From NCBI RefSeq assembly GCF_020283565.1, contig NC_060060.1, forward strand, positions 38,502,001 through 38,566,000: a DNA stretch of 64,000 nucleotides, read 5' to 3'. Below, in pieces: positions 35,653 to 46,985 of the stretch (its first letter is position 1; every line of letters starts with the position of its first letter). This DNA comes from Trifolium pratense (taxonomy: Eukaryota; Streptophyta; Magnoliopsida; Fabales; Fabaceae). A program made the translations under genes and the position numbers. Under the pieces are notes generated by a model, which saw only the letters and a program-made list of their open reading frames with translations, did no database searches and had not been told where the DNA came from.

Positions 35653-38249
35653 ACATATAGAAAGAAGATTAATAAAATAAGTGGGAAGATGGAGGAACAG
35701 AAAAACAAAGAGAAAGAAAGAGAGGAACAAAGCAAGATCCGTGAGATGAGGTTAATTTGATAGAAGGAACATCACTCCTTTTTATTGACTTCTCTTATCT
35801 CTCTCTCATCAAAGCTAGGAGCTACTGAACACAAGCACATGGTACATCAACTTACACGTGAAAATCTTTTCAATTGGATTCTACTATTTTATTTAATTAA
35901 TAATAATATGGTGGACCCTTTTACTTTTCTCTACCAATTAAAGTTTAATCTTAGCCTTTTCATTCAATGAAAATGGAAGGTCCTATCATATGCTACTATG
36001 TTAATTAAGTGTAACATTTTTTTTTTCTTCTTTACCTTCAATGCATAATTTTGTCTTTCCTTAACTTTTCTTTGTTCTTCAATTGACACGTTTCTACTAG
36101 GGGGCAAGACTACTTGATGAGTAGATATGCTAAAATTTAAAGTTGTCTTTTGTGTGATTTTATTTTAACTTTTTAGGGAAAACAAAATTGTTACTGTGGT
36201 TGTGTGAAGAGATGGACCCTAATTCAGGTCGGTAAATTTTGAACACTTTGTACTAATTGAATTGAGTAGGGCAAGACCTAGCATGTGTTTGGAATCGCGG
36301 TGAAAATGAGTTAGAGGTTTGTGCGTTTTTTATAAAGCTACTATTCTTAAATTCTTGTTTTAACGGAAAATGGGATACTAGATATGCAATGGCAACGGAA
36401 AGAATTGAAATTAAACACATGTTTAGTTTTCACTATTGATATTCCGCTTGATTTTGAACAAAATTTATATTTAAACTTGAACGGTCTGATTTTGATCAAA
36501 TAAATACTGATATACTGACTGCATGAATGCGGCGAATTACCTACCTAAGGCAATTCAAATTCATGATATTGATGAGATATGGGAGTGGAAACGTGGAAGA
36601 TGCAACAACACATAGAAACAAATAAACCAACCCTTTGTGGGGTATCCAAGCTAAAGGCAATTCATTTTCAGCTCCATCTAGCACCCAATTTTGACATTAA
36701 TAGTGTGTCTATATTTCAGCTATGGAAATCTAGTCTTAGAAAATTCATAGTTTGATGAACATTTGCATAAATAAATTAATTTATAAAGACTTTGTATTGT
36801 TAAATGTGAACACTAGTGCGACGGTGAGTTGATTTTATAATCATGGGTTGACAAAGACATAATATATAATAGCCAATTTAAATAATGCTACAGTATTAAT
36901 CAATTGTTAAATGCAGCTTAATTTGGTTTGAAAATCTCCATCCTGTGTCTGGTCAATTGGTTCCATCACCATAAAAATCATTTGATTAAATTAGCAATAT
37001 GGTTACATCGAAAGCAACATATATTGAGAGATAAAATATTACGTCTACAAGTTTTAGTTCAACTAGTAAAACATATTGAAATTGTTAGGTCGAATGTCAT
37101 AATTGTGGGTTTGAACATTGTCTCATCCTCGTGTATGTGAATTTTTTTGGGTATTAACCCTCTAGTTCCCAAGAGATAGGGGCCTGATAATCCAGAATTT
37201 AGCCGTGAGGTTAGTAAAGTCTAACAAAAAATTGTTTCTACCAAAAATCAAACTTAAATTCTCCCGAATAATTATATCCGTAAGTTTATAACGAATTTAT
37301 CATTTCTTTTATCTACCTAAAAAAATATTGCCATATCTTAGGGAATCTGGAACCCCATAAATAATCTAATCTTATGATACTGACATTTCCTTTTTTGCAT
37401 TAATTCATTCTCTACCACTTTAATCTTTATATCGTGTATTAGTTTTGTTTGTTTTTTAAAATTTATATAAATGTTAGTAGTTTTTATTTTTGTTAGTGAG
37501 AAAAATTTAACTCATGACATTCTTATTTAGTTGTAGTAATGACTTATGGAGAGAAAATATATCAATGTAATAGTATATTAATTATGCTGTTTATGTTTTT
37601 GATCTTATTGCAAATAGTTGATCTTTTAATTTTCAATTTTGTAATGAATCTAGTTGGAGTTTAGACATGGTTTATTCCTTTTCACATGCAATCTAATGAT
37701 CTATCATGTGACTGACTGACAAGTGATCAAAGAATAGTGAAAATTATTGGTGGGATGGTTAATGTTTCATAACATCTTTCACTTAAAATAACACATTTGA
37801 TTAAGAAACAGTTGAGATGATTGGTGGAGGTGGTTTTCACATGTAGACATACTACATGTTTGGTCTTTAATTTTGTCGGCCTTACTTTTCCACTTTGTAA
37901 TGTTACATTACATCTTTGGTGAATGCATGTTTGTTTACTTTGACATGGTTTGAGATTAATCCCTCCAAATATTAGATTCATGTAAGCCTTCCTAACTTAT
38001 GTTCCTTCATGCATATTCATTAACTATGAAATGTTTGATTATCACATGGTTAAGAGATTCAATTATTTATCAAATGTAACACAACATATTGGTTATTTAC
38101 CATTTCATCTTTGGTTTTTTATACAAGAAAAGTGGGAGCAATGCTTCATTCTTTTGGGTTCAAATTGATTTATCTTTCGTACATTGATAAAAAAGTAATG
38201 CTTATCAAGTGATGTTTTAGATAGTTTGGATCGATATAATTATTTTAAG
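35653..38249. other. AT-rich intergenic DNA
   Basis: Contains the promoter of the minus-strand 76-aa gene at its left end. The rest has no supported gene. Open frames near 36928 and 37727 carry no protein features. A passage at 37060-37140 resembles the generic anticodon-less remains of a SINE but is too decayed to assign. Confidence 0.4.
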
Positions 38250-38922
38250 TAGGGGTGATCGTATCCGAACCAATCCAAAAGTAAAACCGTAAACCGAAAC
38301 AATCCAAACCAAAACCGCAAAAAATCGCATTTAATTTTAACCGCACAAACCCACTTGGGACCTGGGAGTGTGCTCCTCTTGAGGTCTGAGGTTCGATTCT
38401 CTCTGGCGCCAATTTGGGTGGGCTAATTTAGCTTCTTCAAAAAAAAAAATTAACCGCACAAATCATTTTTCTTCTAAACTGCACGGTTTGGTTTGCAATT
38501 TTCATTTCAGAAAACCAAACCAAACCGCAATACTTAACTTAACTCTATCAACTATTAGCAATCAACCCAAATTGAGTCTATAAAACAGTAGGCTGTCAAA
38601 GCATATCATTTAATGCGATCCAGAACTATATTATTGATATTAAAAATAAGTTATTATGTATATGAAATATCTGTATATGCATTGTATCATATAAACAATA
38701 AAATAAATTAAATTTTTCTATGTTTATTTTGTAACAAGTTGGAAATATTGTCATATTTTTTATATCGTGACAAACCGCACAAACCGAACCAACCCTAACC
38801 GCATTGGTTTGGTTTGAATGACTTTTTAAAAACCAACCGAACAAAACCGAACTGCATGCATTTTTATCTCGTAGTTAGGATGACTTTTATGCTCAAAACC
38901 GAACCAAACCGCGAGCACCCTA
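38250..38922. mobile_element. Mutator-like foldback element built of AACCG/CGGTT motifs
   Basis: It begins TAGGGGTGATCG and ends CGAGCACCCTA. The two flanks contain CCGAACC, AACCGC and AAACCAAACC repeated many times, with the inverse (GGTTTGGTTTG) in between. Flanks TATTTTAAG (38241-38249) and ATTTTTAAG (38923-38931) match in 7 of 9 bases, fitting an aged 9-bp duplication. A SINE has inserted into it at 38350. Confidence 0.65.
38350..38449 (+). mobile_element. 100-bp SINE with perfect 13-bp duplication, nested in foldback element
   Basis: TTAACCGCACAAA at 38337-38349 is repeated at 38450-38462 around exactly 100 bp. The insert contains a B-box-like GAGGTTCGATTCTC and ends in a run of nine or ten A. 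The A-box region is CTTGGGACCTGGGAG, only loosely matching. The duplicated bases are part of the host foldback element, so the SINE came later. Confidence 0.88.
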
Positions 38923-39059
38923 ATTTTTAAGGCAAATGGAGAATGTTTAGTAGGAGAAATAAAGACATGTTATGTTGCACCCTTTACTTATTTTTACAAA
39001 TAAGCTAACTCTTAAATATATTAAAAAGAGAAAAAAGATAAAAGAAATCTTAGGGGGGA

Positions 39060-39562
39060 CTAACCAATATTCAAGTGGGAGCTAACAAATACAACTATCT
39101 CATTAAAAATCTTGTAAAATTTATAGGAAAAATCAGGTGTAGAGCAAAAAAGTGTGGTGCTCCAAAAGAGGTTAACAAAATTCATATTATGGCAAATCAA
39201 ATTTATTTCTACCGAAAGCACAACTAATATTATTAGGAACCATGTCCCACATTGAGAGTCTTGAATTTGCAATCTAAGAGGGGCGATATCATCAACACAT
39301 TGATTGTCTTGACGCCTTCTTTATAAATATGCGAGATACTAAAACACAATTTAAACCAACGATTGTGATGGAACCAAAAAATCATAAAAGGATTCTTGAA
39401 AGCAAGTGTGACCAGAGTAAAATCAGTCTCAATCCAGAGTAAATTTAAACCCATTATGTTAGCAGCTATCATCACCCTAACAATCTCAGCCTGAAAGATT
39501 CTTAGCAAAACAACCAAGACTAGCCGCATAACTATCCCGAAAAATTTGGTATTGTCAAACAT
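39060..39562 (-). pseudogene. LINE RNase H domain relic
   Basis: On the minus strand one frame (39545 to about 39491) reads FRDSYAASLGCFAKNLS; another (from about 39490) continues AEIVRVMIAANIMG, LLWIETDFTLVTLAF, NRWFKL and SHIYKEG. This is the order of the RNase H-like domain at the end of plant LINE polyproteins (E...WxETD...NRW...HIYREGN...AD). A frameshift separates the first piece and an in-frame stop comes after a VGHGS, so it is dead. Farther on (to about 39060), LINE-like words such as AFGRNKFDLP appear in other frames. The reverse transcriptase is absent from the window. Confidence 0.7.
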
Positions 39563-40430
39563 AGTATATTATTTTTGTTTACAATGGAGTTGAGGATTAA
39601 ACCTATCACCACTAGTCGAAGATATTTATGTTTTTTATATGCAACATAATTTTTATATTTAAATTAAATATTATTATTTTTTAATGGTCATCCAAACACC
39701 CTCTTGAGTCTTGATGAAGTATAAATATCGGGTGGAGAATAGTTTATGCCACGTTTTATGAACCGGCCTAAAGAGTGGCTTGAACATTTTGATAATGAGG
39801 TTACATGTTACGTAGTAGACAATATACTACTGCATTTGGAAGGGGAGTGGAACCATTTGATGTTAGAATTCGTCTCGAATTTTGGACTACTATGACCCCC
39901 TTCTCCTAGGAACTGGAGGGTGAAAGCCAAAAAAAAAATAGTAATTAATTACTCAAAAATAATTTGTAAAAGATGAAAAAACCAGAAAAAGGATTTATTG
40001 AAGAATAAATTATCTCTTTAAAATTTTTAGGGACTAAGTTGTTCATTTTTTTATTATTGTTAGGGACTAATTTTCTCTTTTTTTAAAGGTGGTTTATTTA
40101 GAGACCTTGTTTAAGACTTTTTTTCTCTTTTAAGGACTAACAATTGTTTTTTTTTTTTTTAAGATCGAATTAGATTTTATGGTTTTTGTTAGGAGATTAA
40201 AACGAGTCTTCTTTTTTGTTGTGAGTTTGTAGAGCAAAAATCATTAACAACCAACACTAAACAACTCGAACAAAAAAAATTATTAAATCTCGCATTAAAA
40301 ATAGATAAAATTTGAAAATAGTTTATGAAAAAATAGTAAATTTATTTTACAAATTAATTTTGTAAAGTTAAGTTAGTATAAGTCAACAATCTAGGCGGTT
40401 ACTTTAAAACATCCCAACATCAATTCACTT
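39563..40430. other. Repeat-derived intergenic DNA
   Basis: A short fragment at about 39572-39615 (TTTTTGTTTACAATGGAGTTGA) matches the SINE at 40431-40521. The rest is AT-rich with T-runs and no gene. Confidence 0.45.
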
Positions 40431-40521
40431 TTTTTTTGTTTACAATGGAGTTGAGAATCGAACTCAGGATTTCATGTATATTGTCCAAACCCTTCGTCAC
40501 TAGTCCAAACATAGTGGCTTT
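40431..40521 (-). mobile_element. Short minus-strand SINE with 14-bp duplication
   Basis: A T-run, then GTTTACAATGGAGTTGAGAATCG, is followed on the minus strand's upstream side by a B-box-like GTTCGATTC (inverse of GAATCGAAC) and TGGACTAGTGACGAAGG. ACATCAATTCACTT (40417-40430) is matched by ACATCAATTCGCTT (40522-40535), 13 of 14 bases. The element is only about 91 bp. Confidence 0.7.
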
Positions 40522-42404
40522 ACATCAATTCGCTTTTAAAAAAACTAATTTAGAACAATTTGTAAATGCTTTGAATGTACACTTCCAAAATATGAGGGAG
40601 TTTTCTTAGCATAGGCGTGATGAAATGTAGCTCCTAACATTTTAATATTGTATCATAATAATCAGGTTTTGGAAGGTTCAATTTTGACCTATACAAATTT
40701 TTTAAGATATAAGTCAATCATGTTACCTGTCTTAAAACTTAATTTTAAACTTCAGTATGACCTACTTTTAAGGTTTTTTTTTTAAGCACCTACTTTTTTT
40801 TTGAAGCACCTACTTTTAAGTTTAGTATAACATGTTAGCTTATTTAGACTTCTAAAAGAAAAATTGACTGTCTATTTAGTATTTACACCCCTAACTATAA
40901 CATATTCAATTGGGTCACACACCCTATATATTACTAATGTACCAAGAGTCCAATAGTATTTGGTGTGTTTGAAATTCTATTTAGGAATTAGGAAATATCT
41001 CACGTCTCATAATATAAAGAGATAAGTCCCCTAAAATGATTTTAAGAGTGACATGCCTTACTATTAAGACAACTTTGCAAGATGAGTTATGTTCAAATAA
41101 AAATTCAAATAATTATCTTTATCTTTATATTTTTTTTGGTAAAATTTTGAGAGTATCATTTTTTAGATTGAAAATTAAAAATATCAATGAGGTATAAATT
41201 TGTGGTGGAGTATAGTTTATGGCACATATTTTGAACCATACTAAAGATGGGCCCAAACATTGTAATAATGGGTCAAAGAAGAAGACATAAAAAAGGTCCT
41301 AAAGGAGGGTGAGCAAAGTGAATGATGAGGTGCCGTACGTATAATGTGCTCCTCTCCATTTCTATTTTTTTAATTAAAAACAAAAACACAAACACAATGC
41401 CCCATTAACAAAGACTCAAGGAAAGGAACAACCACAATTCAATAATATACATACAGGGTTGTCTACCATTAATATTATCTATTTCCTTTTTAATAAGAGC
41501 TGAGTCTAAGAACATGATTATGTCTTTGTTGTCTCACAAGGTAGGGAAATGTATATCCCTACATCACGTTTTATTAATGGTCATTTTCTTGATCATATAC
41601 CTTATTCATTCTCATCATCATTGCTCTTATATATCTTATCAACAGTTCCTTTTTTTGGATAGGAAATTAATGAATAATAAGTAAATAGTAGTACCACCTT
41701 AATCTATGAAAGTGTTGGACACTATCATGTCATATTAGTCCTTGGAGGAATCAAAATAAAATTCCTATTAATTGATGGCTCAAATAAAATTCCTTCTAGC
41801 TCGATCACACTATTGTGCCATGTTAATCTTTGTTTTGAAACCGTGTATTCAATAAATCTAGGCTACTTGACAAAAAAAAAAATGCATTCATCAAATCTTT
41901 GATGATAAATATATCTTGCAAAATCTGAATCACCCATTTATATAATAGTCTTCACTTCTAAGCTTTTTTTTATTTTCGAAACTTAAACTTAAGATAGACT
42001 TAATTAGGGGATTAGAATCCTTATACGTGATATCGTGATTCTCTGCGTTTTTTTATTCAATATAAACTTTACTTTTTCTACAAAATGTTCCTCGTGATAT
42101 GTCTTTTATTCTCTTTGTGTATGCTTTAGGTGTGATGTTTATTCATCGTTACTTTTTTTAAACCAAAAAACCCGCCTGCATCAGAGATAATTTGTTTACT
42201 ATGAGATTTATATATGCAGGAAATTATTAGGTGCAATTAAGCAACTTTTGTGACCGTTCAATCGGACGGTCTAAAAAATGTTTTTTTTTAAAAAAAAAAA
42301 ATATTGCACTTAAATTAAAACTATCTAATCTTGATCGAATGATTATTGATATCTGATTGCCCGACTGCAACACTTTATGACTGCACTTAATTCTAGTCCA
42401 GTTT
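40522..42404. other. AT-rich intergenic DNA with a nested micro-duplication
   Basis: AAGCACCTACTTTT at 40784-40797 recurs at 40804-40817 with only TTTTTG between, and a related ACCTACTTTTAAG stands at 40760-40772, so the site was duplicated at least twice. No gene was recognised in the remainder. Confidence 0.45.
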
Positions 42405-42563
42405 ATGCATAATCTAGTGGTAAAGAAACCAATGAATATTGTCACCGACAAACAAATGCCGAAATTGTTAAACTAAACGTCATGACCGGGGTTCGAACCC
42501 CGACTCCCTTACTTATGTGTTAATTTATAATAACTTTGTCATTTTGTCTATGTAAAAAAAAAA
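42405..42563 (+). mobile_element. tRNA-derived SINE ending in oligo(A)
   Basis: An A-box-like AATCTAGTGGTAAAGAAACC (42411) and a perfect B box GGGGTTCGAACCCCG (42488-42502), itself a palindrome like a T-arm, are followed by CTCCCTTACTTATGTGTTAA, CTTTGTCATTTTGTC and about ten A. This is a typical plant SINE layout. No clean duplication was found. Confidence 0.75.
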
Positions 42564-42709
42564 GAATATTTATTTAAACATGCATTTTTTAATTCAAATA
42601 ATTAATTTTTTTTAAAAAAAATTATACACACATTATTTATTTATTTATTTATTTAAAAAATATTATGAATAATTGAGATTTGATGAATAAAAAAAAGCTT
42701 ACCTACAAA

Positions 42710-43368
42710 TAGGGTTGGGAATAGGCCAGACAGCCTACAGGGGGCTTCGGCCTAGTGAAGTCTGGCCTGTTTATTAAAAATGTCAGGCTCAGACTTTAAA
42801 AAGAGCATATTTATATAAATAGGCCAGACTCAGACTTCTAAAAAAGCCTACAAAGCCTGATAGGCCGACCTGTTTATATTTAATAATATTATTTATATCT
42901 TGTAAAAAAATATTATTTATATATATATATATTTACAAATAAAAAATATATTATTTAGACAAAATATTTCAGCACAATTCACAAATCATCGGGTAAACAT
43001 TAGTGCTTAGCAAACAATTTGTATCATGGCATACTTAATAGACTTTGTCGTAATCGTATTTCTTATTTTATTAGCTTTTAATTATTGTGCTAATCATTTT
43101 ATTAGCTTTTTCTTAACGTTGTAGAAATTATAAAAATTTAAATGTGAAATAGGCTTTAAGGCCTGTTTGGCCTATTTAAAAAGACTATATAGAGGTCTTT
43201 ATATAACACAGACTTTTAAATAGGCTATAAGGTCAGACCAGACTTTAAAAAGCTCAGGCCAGTAAAAAAAAATAACAATTGGTAAGCCCTAGACCAAGCT
43301 TAGGCTCGAAGAAAAACCGTATGCCAGACTCAGACCTGTCAAAGCCTGGTATGCCCTTTCCCAACCCT
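42710..43368. mobile_element. Mutator-like foldback element with exact 9-bp duplication
   Basis: It begins TAGGGTTGGGAATAGGCC and ends GCCCTTTCCCAACCCT, inverse copies. Flanks are ACCTACAAA at 42701-42709 and ACCTACAAA at 43369-43377, a perfect 9-bp target duplication. Both halves are full of GGCCAGAC/GTCTGGCC and AGGC/GCCT words in opposite orientations around an AT-rich core with (AT)n. It has no coding frame. Confidence 0.85.
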
Positions 43369-43452
43369 ACCTACAAAGAAACGTTTTTCTCAATTAATAT
43401 ACGGTACAGTATATACAAATGATGATGAAATGATATTTGAGGGGAAAACAGT

Positions 43453-43501
43453 ACATTTTGCAGGGATTTTTTTTTTTTGACGGCACATTTTGCAGGGATT
43501 T
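43453..43501 (-). repeat. 15-nt micro-insertion with perfect 17-bp direct repeat
   Basis: ACATTTTGCAGGGATTT at 43453-43469 recurs exactly at 43485-43501. Between lie only TTTTTTTTTGACGGC. Read on the minus strand this is GCCGTC followed by oligo(A), like the last bases of a retroposon. Confidence 0.8.
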
Positions 43502-45281
43502 GTTTTTAAAGTAATTCGTAATTTTTGAATTTTAAAAATAAAAAGGTCGAATAATAATTGCTAGACAGGATAGAAAACAACATGTGAATTATGTTCTCCA
43601 TTGTTTGTGTGTTAGTAAAATAGAAGAGGACAAGGCAAAAACATAAAGAAAAAATAATACACTTTAATTTCACTTTTAAAGGATGAAACTGAAGAGATAA
43701 AAAGGGAGAAAATTCCATTTTATGTATATAGGAATGGATTTCTGTCCAAAAAAAAAAGTTCAGGAATTGATCAATGAGTACTAATTAATCGTACTCAACA
43801 TTTTTTGTCACACCAAAATTAATGACCAAGTAAATTTTATTCCTTTAAGGCTTTAACATTACCGTCCTTTGTTTTATTCTATTTTAGTATTCTTCTTTTC
43901 TGTTTTGTTTGGTTTGGGCATAAGTAGGGTCCTTCCCTACCTTTCAAATTTCTAAGACTCATTGGATAGTAAATGATAAGATTTTTGTGTCCTTTCCATT
44001 TTTTACTAACCACATAATAATTCTTGCATAAACATATATATTTGAACACATCTTTTGGACACATGCTAAAAAAATGATAACTTAGAAATTACTCCGATTA
44101 TGTAGTCATTTTAACTATGCGACAATCAAACAGTAGCACTCATGCTCTTGCACTAACAATATTACCCAATTCTTAATGCACACCCTAAGACATTGTGCTG
44201 CCAACTTACCAAAGTGTATTCTTCTCAAATGATTAATCACCATCATCATCAGACTATGATCGACTAACTGCGCCGAGAATCTCTCAATGACCGCTTAGAA
44301 CTTACCCTAATTTACCTAAAACTTCACTTATTACATGACATTTGCGCCAGACTATGATCCATTAATTGTGCCGACAAACTATCAAATACTGACTTGAGTA
44401 TTAAAATGTTTGCAGGTACATTAAGAGTAGCGCCACCATCTTACCAACCATCGTCTCTAATCCACCCCGATCAAAGCTGTTTATGTAAAATATTCCAATA
44501 TTAGGCTAAGTTAGAATCTGAAGATTTTGCATGATAACTACACCTCTCATAAGTTTCCAATAAAAGTAGTAAAAACTCATGCCATGTGAGGAAAAATTGA
44601 ATTGATGGCAATATGTGCTATAGTTTACCAAGCATATAGCATAAAATTTAGACTTAAATTCCCGACATTGAAAGTAATTTTGTACTTAGAAGGCATGTGA
44701 TTCAAAGGTTAAATATTTGGTTGATGTAAATGATGCTGCTGGAATGATATTCCAATATAAAATGGTATCTAGTCATTCTAATGTACTTTTTTGGATGATT
44801 CCATTCAACCTTTGCCAATGGTTTCAAAGAGTTAAGAGTTCAATGTATATGCAAGTAACAGTGGTGTTTGGCACTCACACTACCTCACTAACATTTTACG
44901 GTGTCATCTCTCATCTTACTAACTAATTTTGTAAAGATTAGTTAGACTCCATATAAAAACATAAAATGTTACCAGGCCTTATTGATTTGGGTCGTCCGCC
45001 GAATTACACATCAATTTCAATGTAATAAAAATTTACCCCACTACTCTAGCTCACAATGAGTGTCTAGTTTCTATTTTATTTTTTATTTTAGGTTAGTGAT
45101 TGGAATGAACTATTTCGAAATTTAAATGATGAATAAAAAAATGGTAAGGGATTTTGAAAGATGGGAAGACCAAGCTAACAATCTATGGAATTCTACACTA
45201 AACTAATTAGAAAGACAATAAAATTTACTCTAAGAAAAAAGAGATTATTAATTATAACTTTTATATCCCTTTGTTGTGCAG
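43502..45281. other. Intergenic DNA upstream of the isolated exon
   Basis: AT-rich. No further exon that could pair with 45282-45362 was recognised. The open frame at 44717-44926 has no protein-like features. Confidence 0.4.
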
Positions 45282-45362
45282 TCAGATAAGCCTCGTTATG
45301 CTGGTAACTGGATAAATACCAAAACAGTGAGTGTTACTGTTGTCCCAAAAGCTGAAGGATAA
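45282..45362 (+). pseudogene. Isolated terminal-exon-like fragment, parent unknown
   Basis: A strong acceptor (TTTATATCCCTTTGTTGTGCAG) is followed by 26 codons SDKPRYAGNWINTKTVSVTV..PKAEG and a TAA. Codon use is protein-like and the sequence stands out from its AT-rich surroundings. No upstream exon was found within several kilobases. I do not recognise the parent protein. It could be the remnant of a lost gene, a captured exon, or the last exon of a gene whose other exons I failed to see. Confidence 0.4.
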
Positions 45363-46092
45363 AGATTGATGCAAAGGAAGAGAATCTACTACTTTTCTGT
45401 AGAAATACCAAGTTACAAAATTCACACAACAAAAGTATAAGTTATAAGGATTATCTACCTATATGACTGCAAAGTTTCATTCATGTATGTGCTTACTAGA
45501 AATTACATGATATACCTAAGTAAGAAGAAATAGTTGTACCAAAAAATATTATTTATAAATATTATCAAGAATGTAATACAAATTGCTTGAGTTCTTCCTT
45601 GCATGTGTAATCTGGTTTAGTAATCTTAATCAAGTCATTTTGAGATAATATATAGCTTCTATGAATGGCCTAATCAAAAATTAGTTGATGCAGTGAATTA
45701 GTGACAGAAGCTCTACTTTCTTGTAATGAAGTCAAAATATTAAATTTTCTCAAATAATCGACCGCGCCAACTCTGTTCCTTGCCAACGATGTCGCGATCA
45801 AGGCTTATATCTAGTGCAAGAACTAAGTAGTATATAAAATAAAAAAAAGAAGGATTGATAAGAATATAAGATATCAAAACAAAACAAAAAAAAATGAATG
45901 TGATTTTATATTATTTATTAATAAGTAATAACAAAACACATTATTGCAGCTATAGCATGTTTGAATTCATACCTCAGATTATAACACTGACTAAGCATTA
46001 CATTACATTAGATTACATTTGGGGAGGGGATTATTGGAAAACAACATTAATGAAGAAGAAGGAGTTTAATAAATAAATAAATAAATAAAATC
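45363..46092. other. Intergenic DNA before the 78-aa gene 3' end
   Basis: 3'-untranslated-like sequence of the preceding exon fragment, AT-rich DNA, and an (AATA)n tract at 46068-46090 next to the stop of the minus-strand gene. No gene is seen. Confidence 0.4.
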
Positions 46093-46329
46093 TTAAGATG
46101 CAATTTGTTGCTCAGAATCAGTGATACGGTTTTCATAGAATCTAGCAATGAAAGCAGATGCTTTCTTGTCAATACCAGGCTCAGCAACCCAACGACCTCT
46201 GTCTTCATCACTTGCAAACACTCTTCTGCGACTGTCATCATAGCAATAGTAATCATCTCTGCTTCCACTTGAGAAGCAAGATTTCAACATGCCACAAAAG
46301 GAGAATGAAGATGATTTCTTACCTGCCAT
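46093..46329 (-). CDS. Conserved small plant protein of unknown function (78 aa)
   Basis: One minus-strand exon from the ATG at 46329 to the TAA at 46093 gives 78 residues. The first half is Ser/Cys-rich (MAGKKSSSFSF, SCFSSGSRDDYYCYDD). The second half is a well-ordered block, SDEDRGRWVAEPGIDKKASA followed by FIARFYENR, that I recall from small plant proteins without known role. There is no signal peptide or membrane segment. A start 29 codons upstream (46416) is open, but it lies within 10 bp of the TATA box and so is probably not in the transcript; MAGKK also looks like a natural start. The FIARFYE end resembles, but is not the same as, the DUF761 end motif. Confidence 0.82.
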   Translation of the reverse strand: MAGKKSSSFSFCGMLKSCFSSGSRDDYYCYDDSRRRVFASDEDRGRWVAEPGIDKKASAFIARFYENRITDSEQQIAS

Positions 46330-46420
46330 AACTTCACCTCTAAGATAACTTATAGGTTGTGTAATGTCTCTCTTCTTTTTGTTTGAACTTGGAATGGAAT
46401 TGTAGCTAGCTAGCATGGCT

Positions 46421-46430
46421 CATATTTATA
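46421..46430 (-). promoter_or_regulatory. TATA box of the 78-aa protein gene
   Basis: The minus strand reads CCTATAAATATG, placing transcription start near 46395-46400. This favours translation from 46329 and argues against the upstream ATG at 46416. Confidence 0.65.
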
Positions 46431-46545
46431 GGCTACAGCAAAAAGAAAGTGAATGCCACATGCAATGCAATATCTCTTCATGTACAACAAAAATAATCAT
46501 ATTCTATGGTCAAAAATATAAACAACTTTATACCATCACTTATCA

Positions 46546-46800
46546 ATCAATGTGAAACTTTTTAATACACTTCGTGTTCAGTAATATTGGACTTGAAGTG
46601 CGGATAAATGGTAGATAGTCTGATTAGAAACTTGTTAGCAGATGGTCCAATAAATTGTAGATGAGGCTCTGATACCATCATATAATTGGAAGTTGGGTCT
46701 AACTCAACCCTACAAAACCAACTTCTAATTAGGTGAGAATTGACCTCACTTATAAACATATATTCAGATCATCTTACAACTGATGTGAAACTTTTTAACC
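46546..46800 (-). mobile_element. TRIM-type short LTR element, incomplete
   Basis: On the minus strand a short LTR (46800-46678) with AGTTTCACATCAGTTGTAAG and GGTTGAGTTAGACCC is followed by TGATGGTATCAGAGC, a primer-binding site for initiator tRNA-Met. An internal segment of about 100 bp leads to TGTATTAAAAAGTTTCACA (46569-46551), which repeats the LTR start. It therefore has one full LTR, a PBS and the beginning of the second LTR. Confidence 0.65.
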
Positions 46801-46985
46801 GTTTTCAATGTATTTTAATTATTTTTTGCCAATTACTCTATGATTAATAATATTCTTCACCGTGTATTTAGTAAAATTATTATTTTATTTCTTTCATTTA
46901 TAATACTTTATTTTTAATTTATGTGAAATAAACTAGTATGACAATTACTCTTCTAAAGAATTACTAATAAAAATGGTTATCAATT

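Noticed and set aside
42488..42502. GGGGTTCGAACCCCG as part of a tRNA gene
   Set aside because: The T-arm/B-box is perfect, but no acceptor stem, anticodon arm or D arm can be folded around it; it belongs to a SINE.
46330..46416. 29-codon N-terminal extension of the 78-aa protein
   Set aside because: The ATG at 46416 is within 10 bp of the TATA box and should lie upstream of the transcription start.
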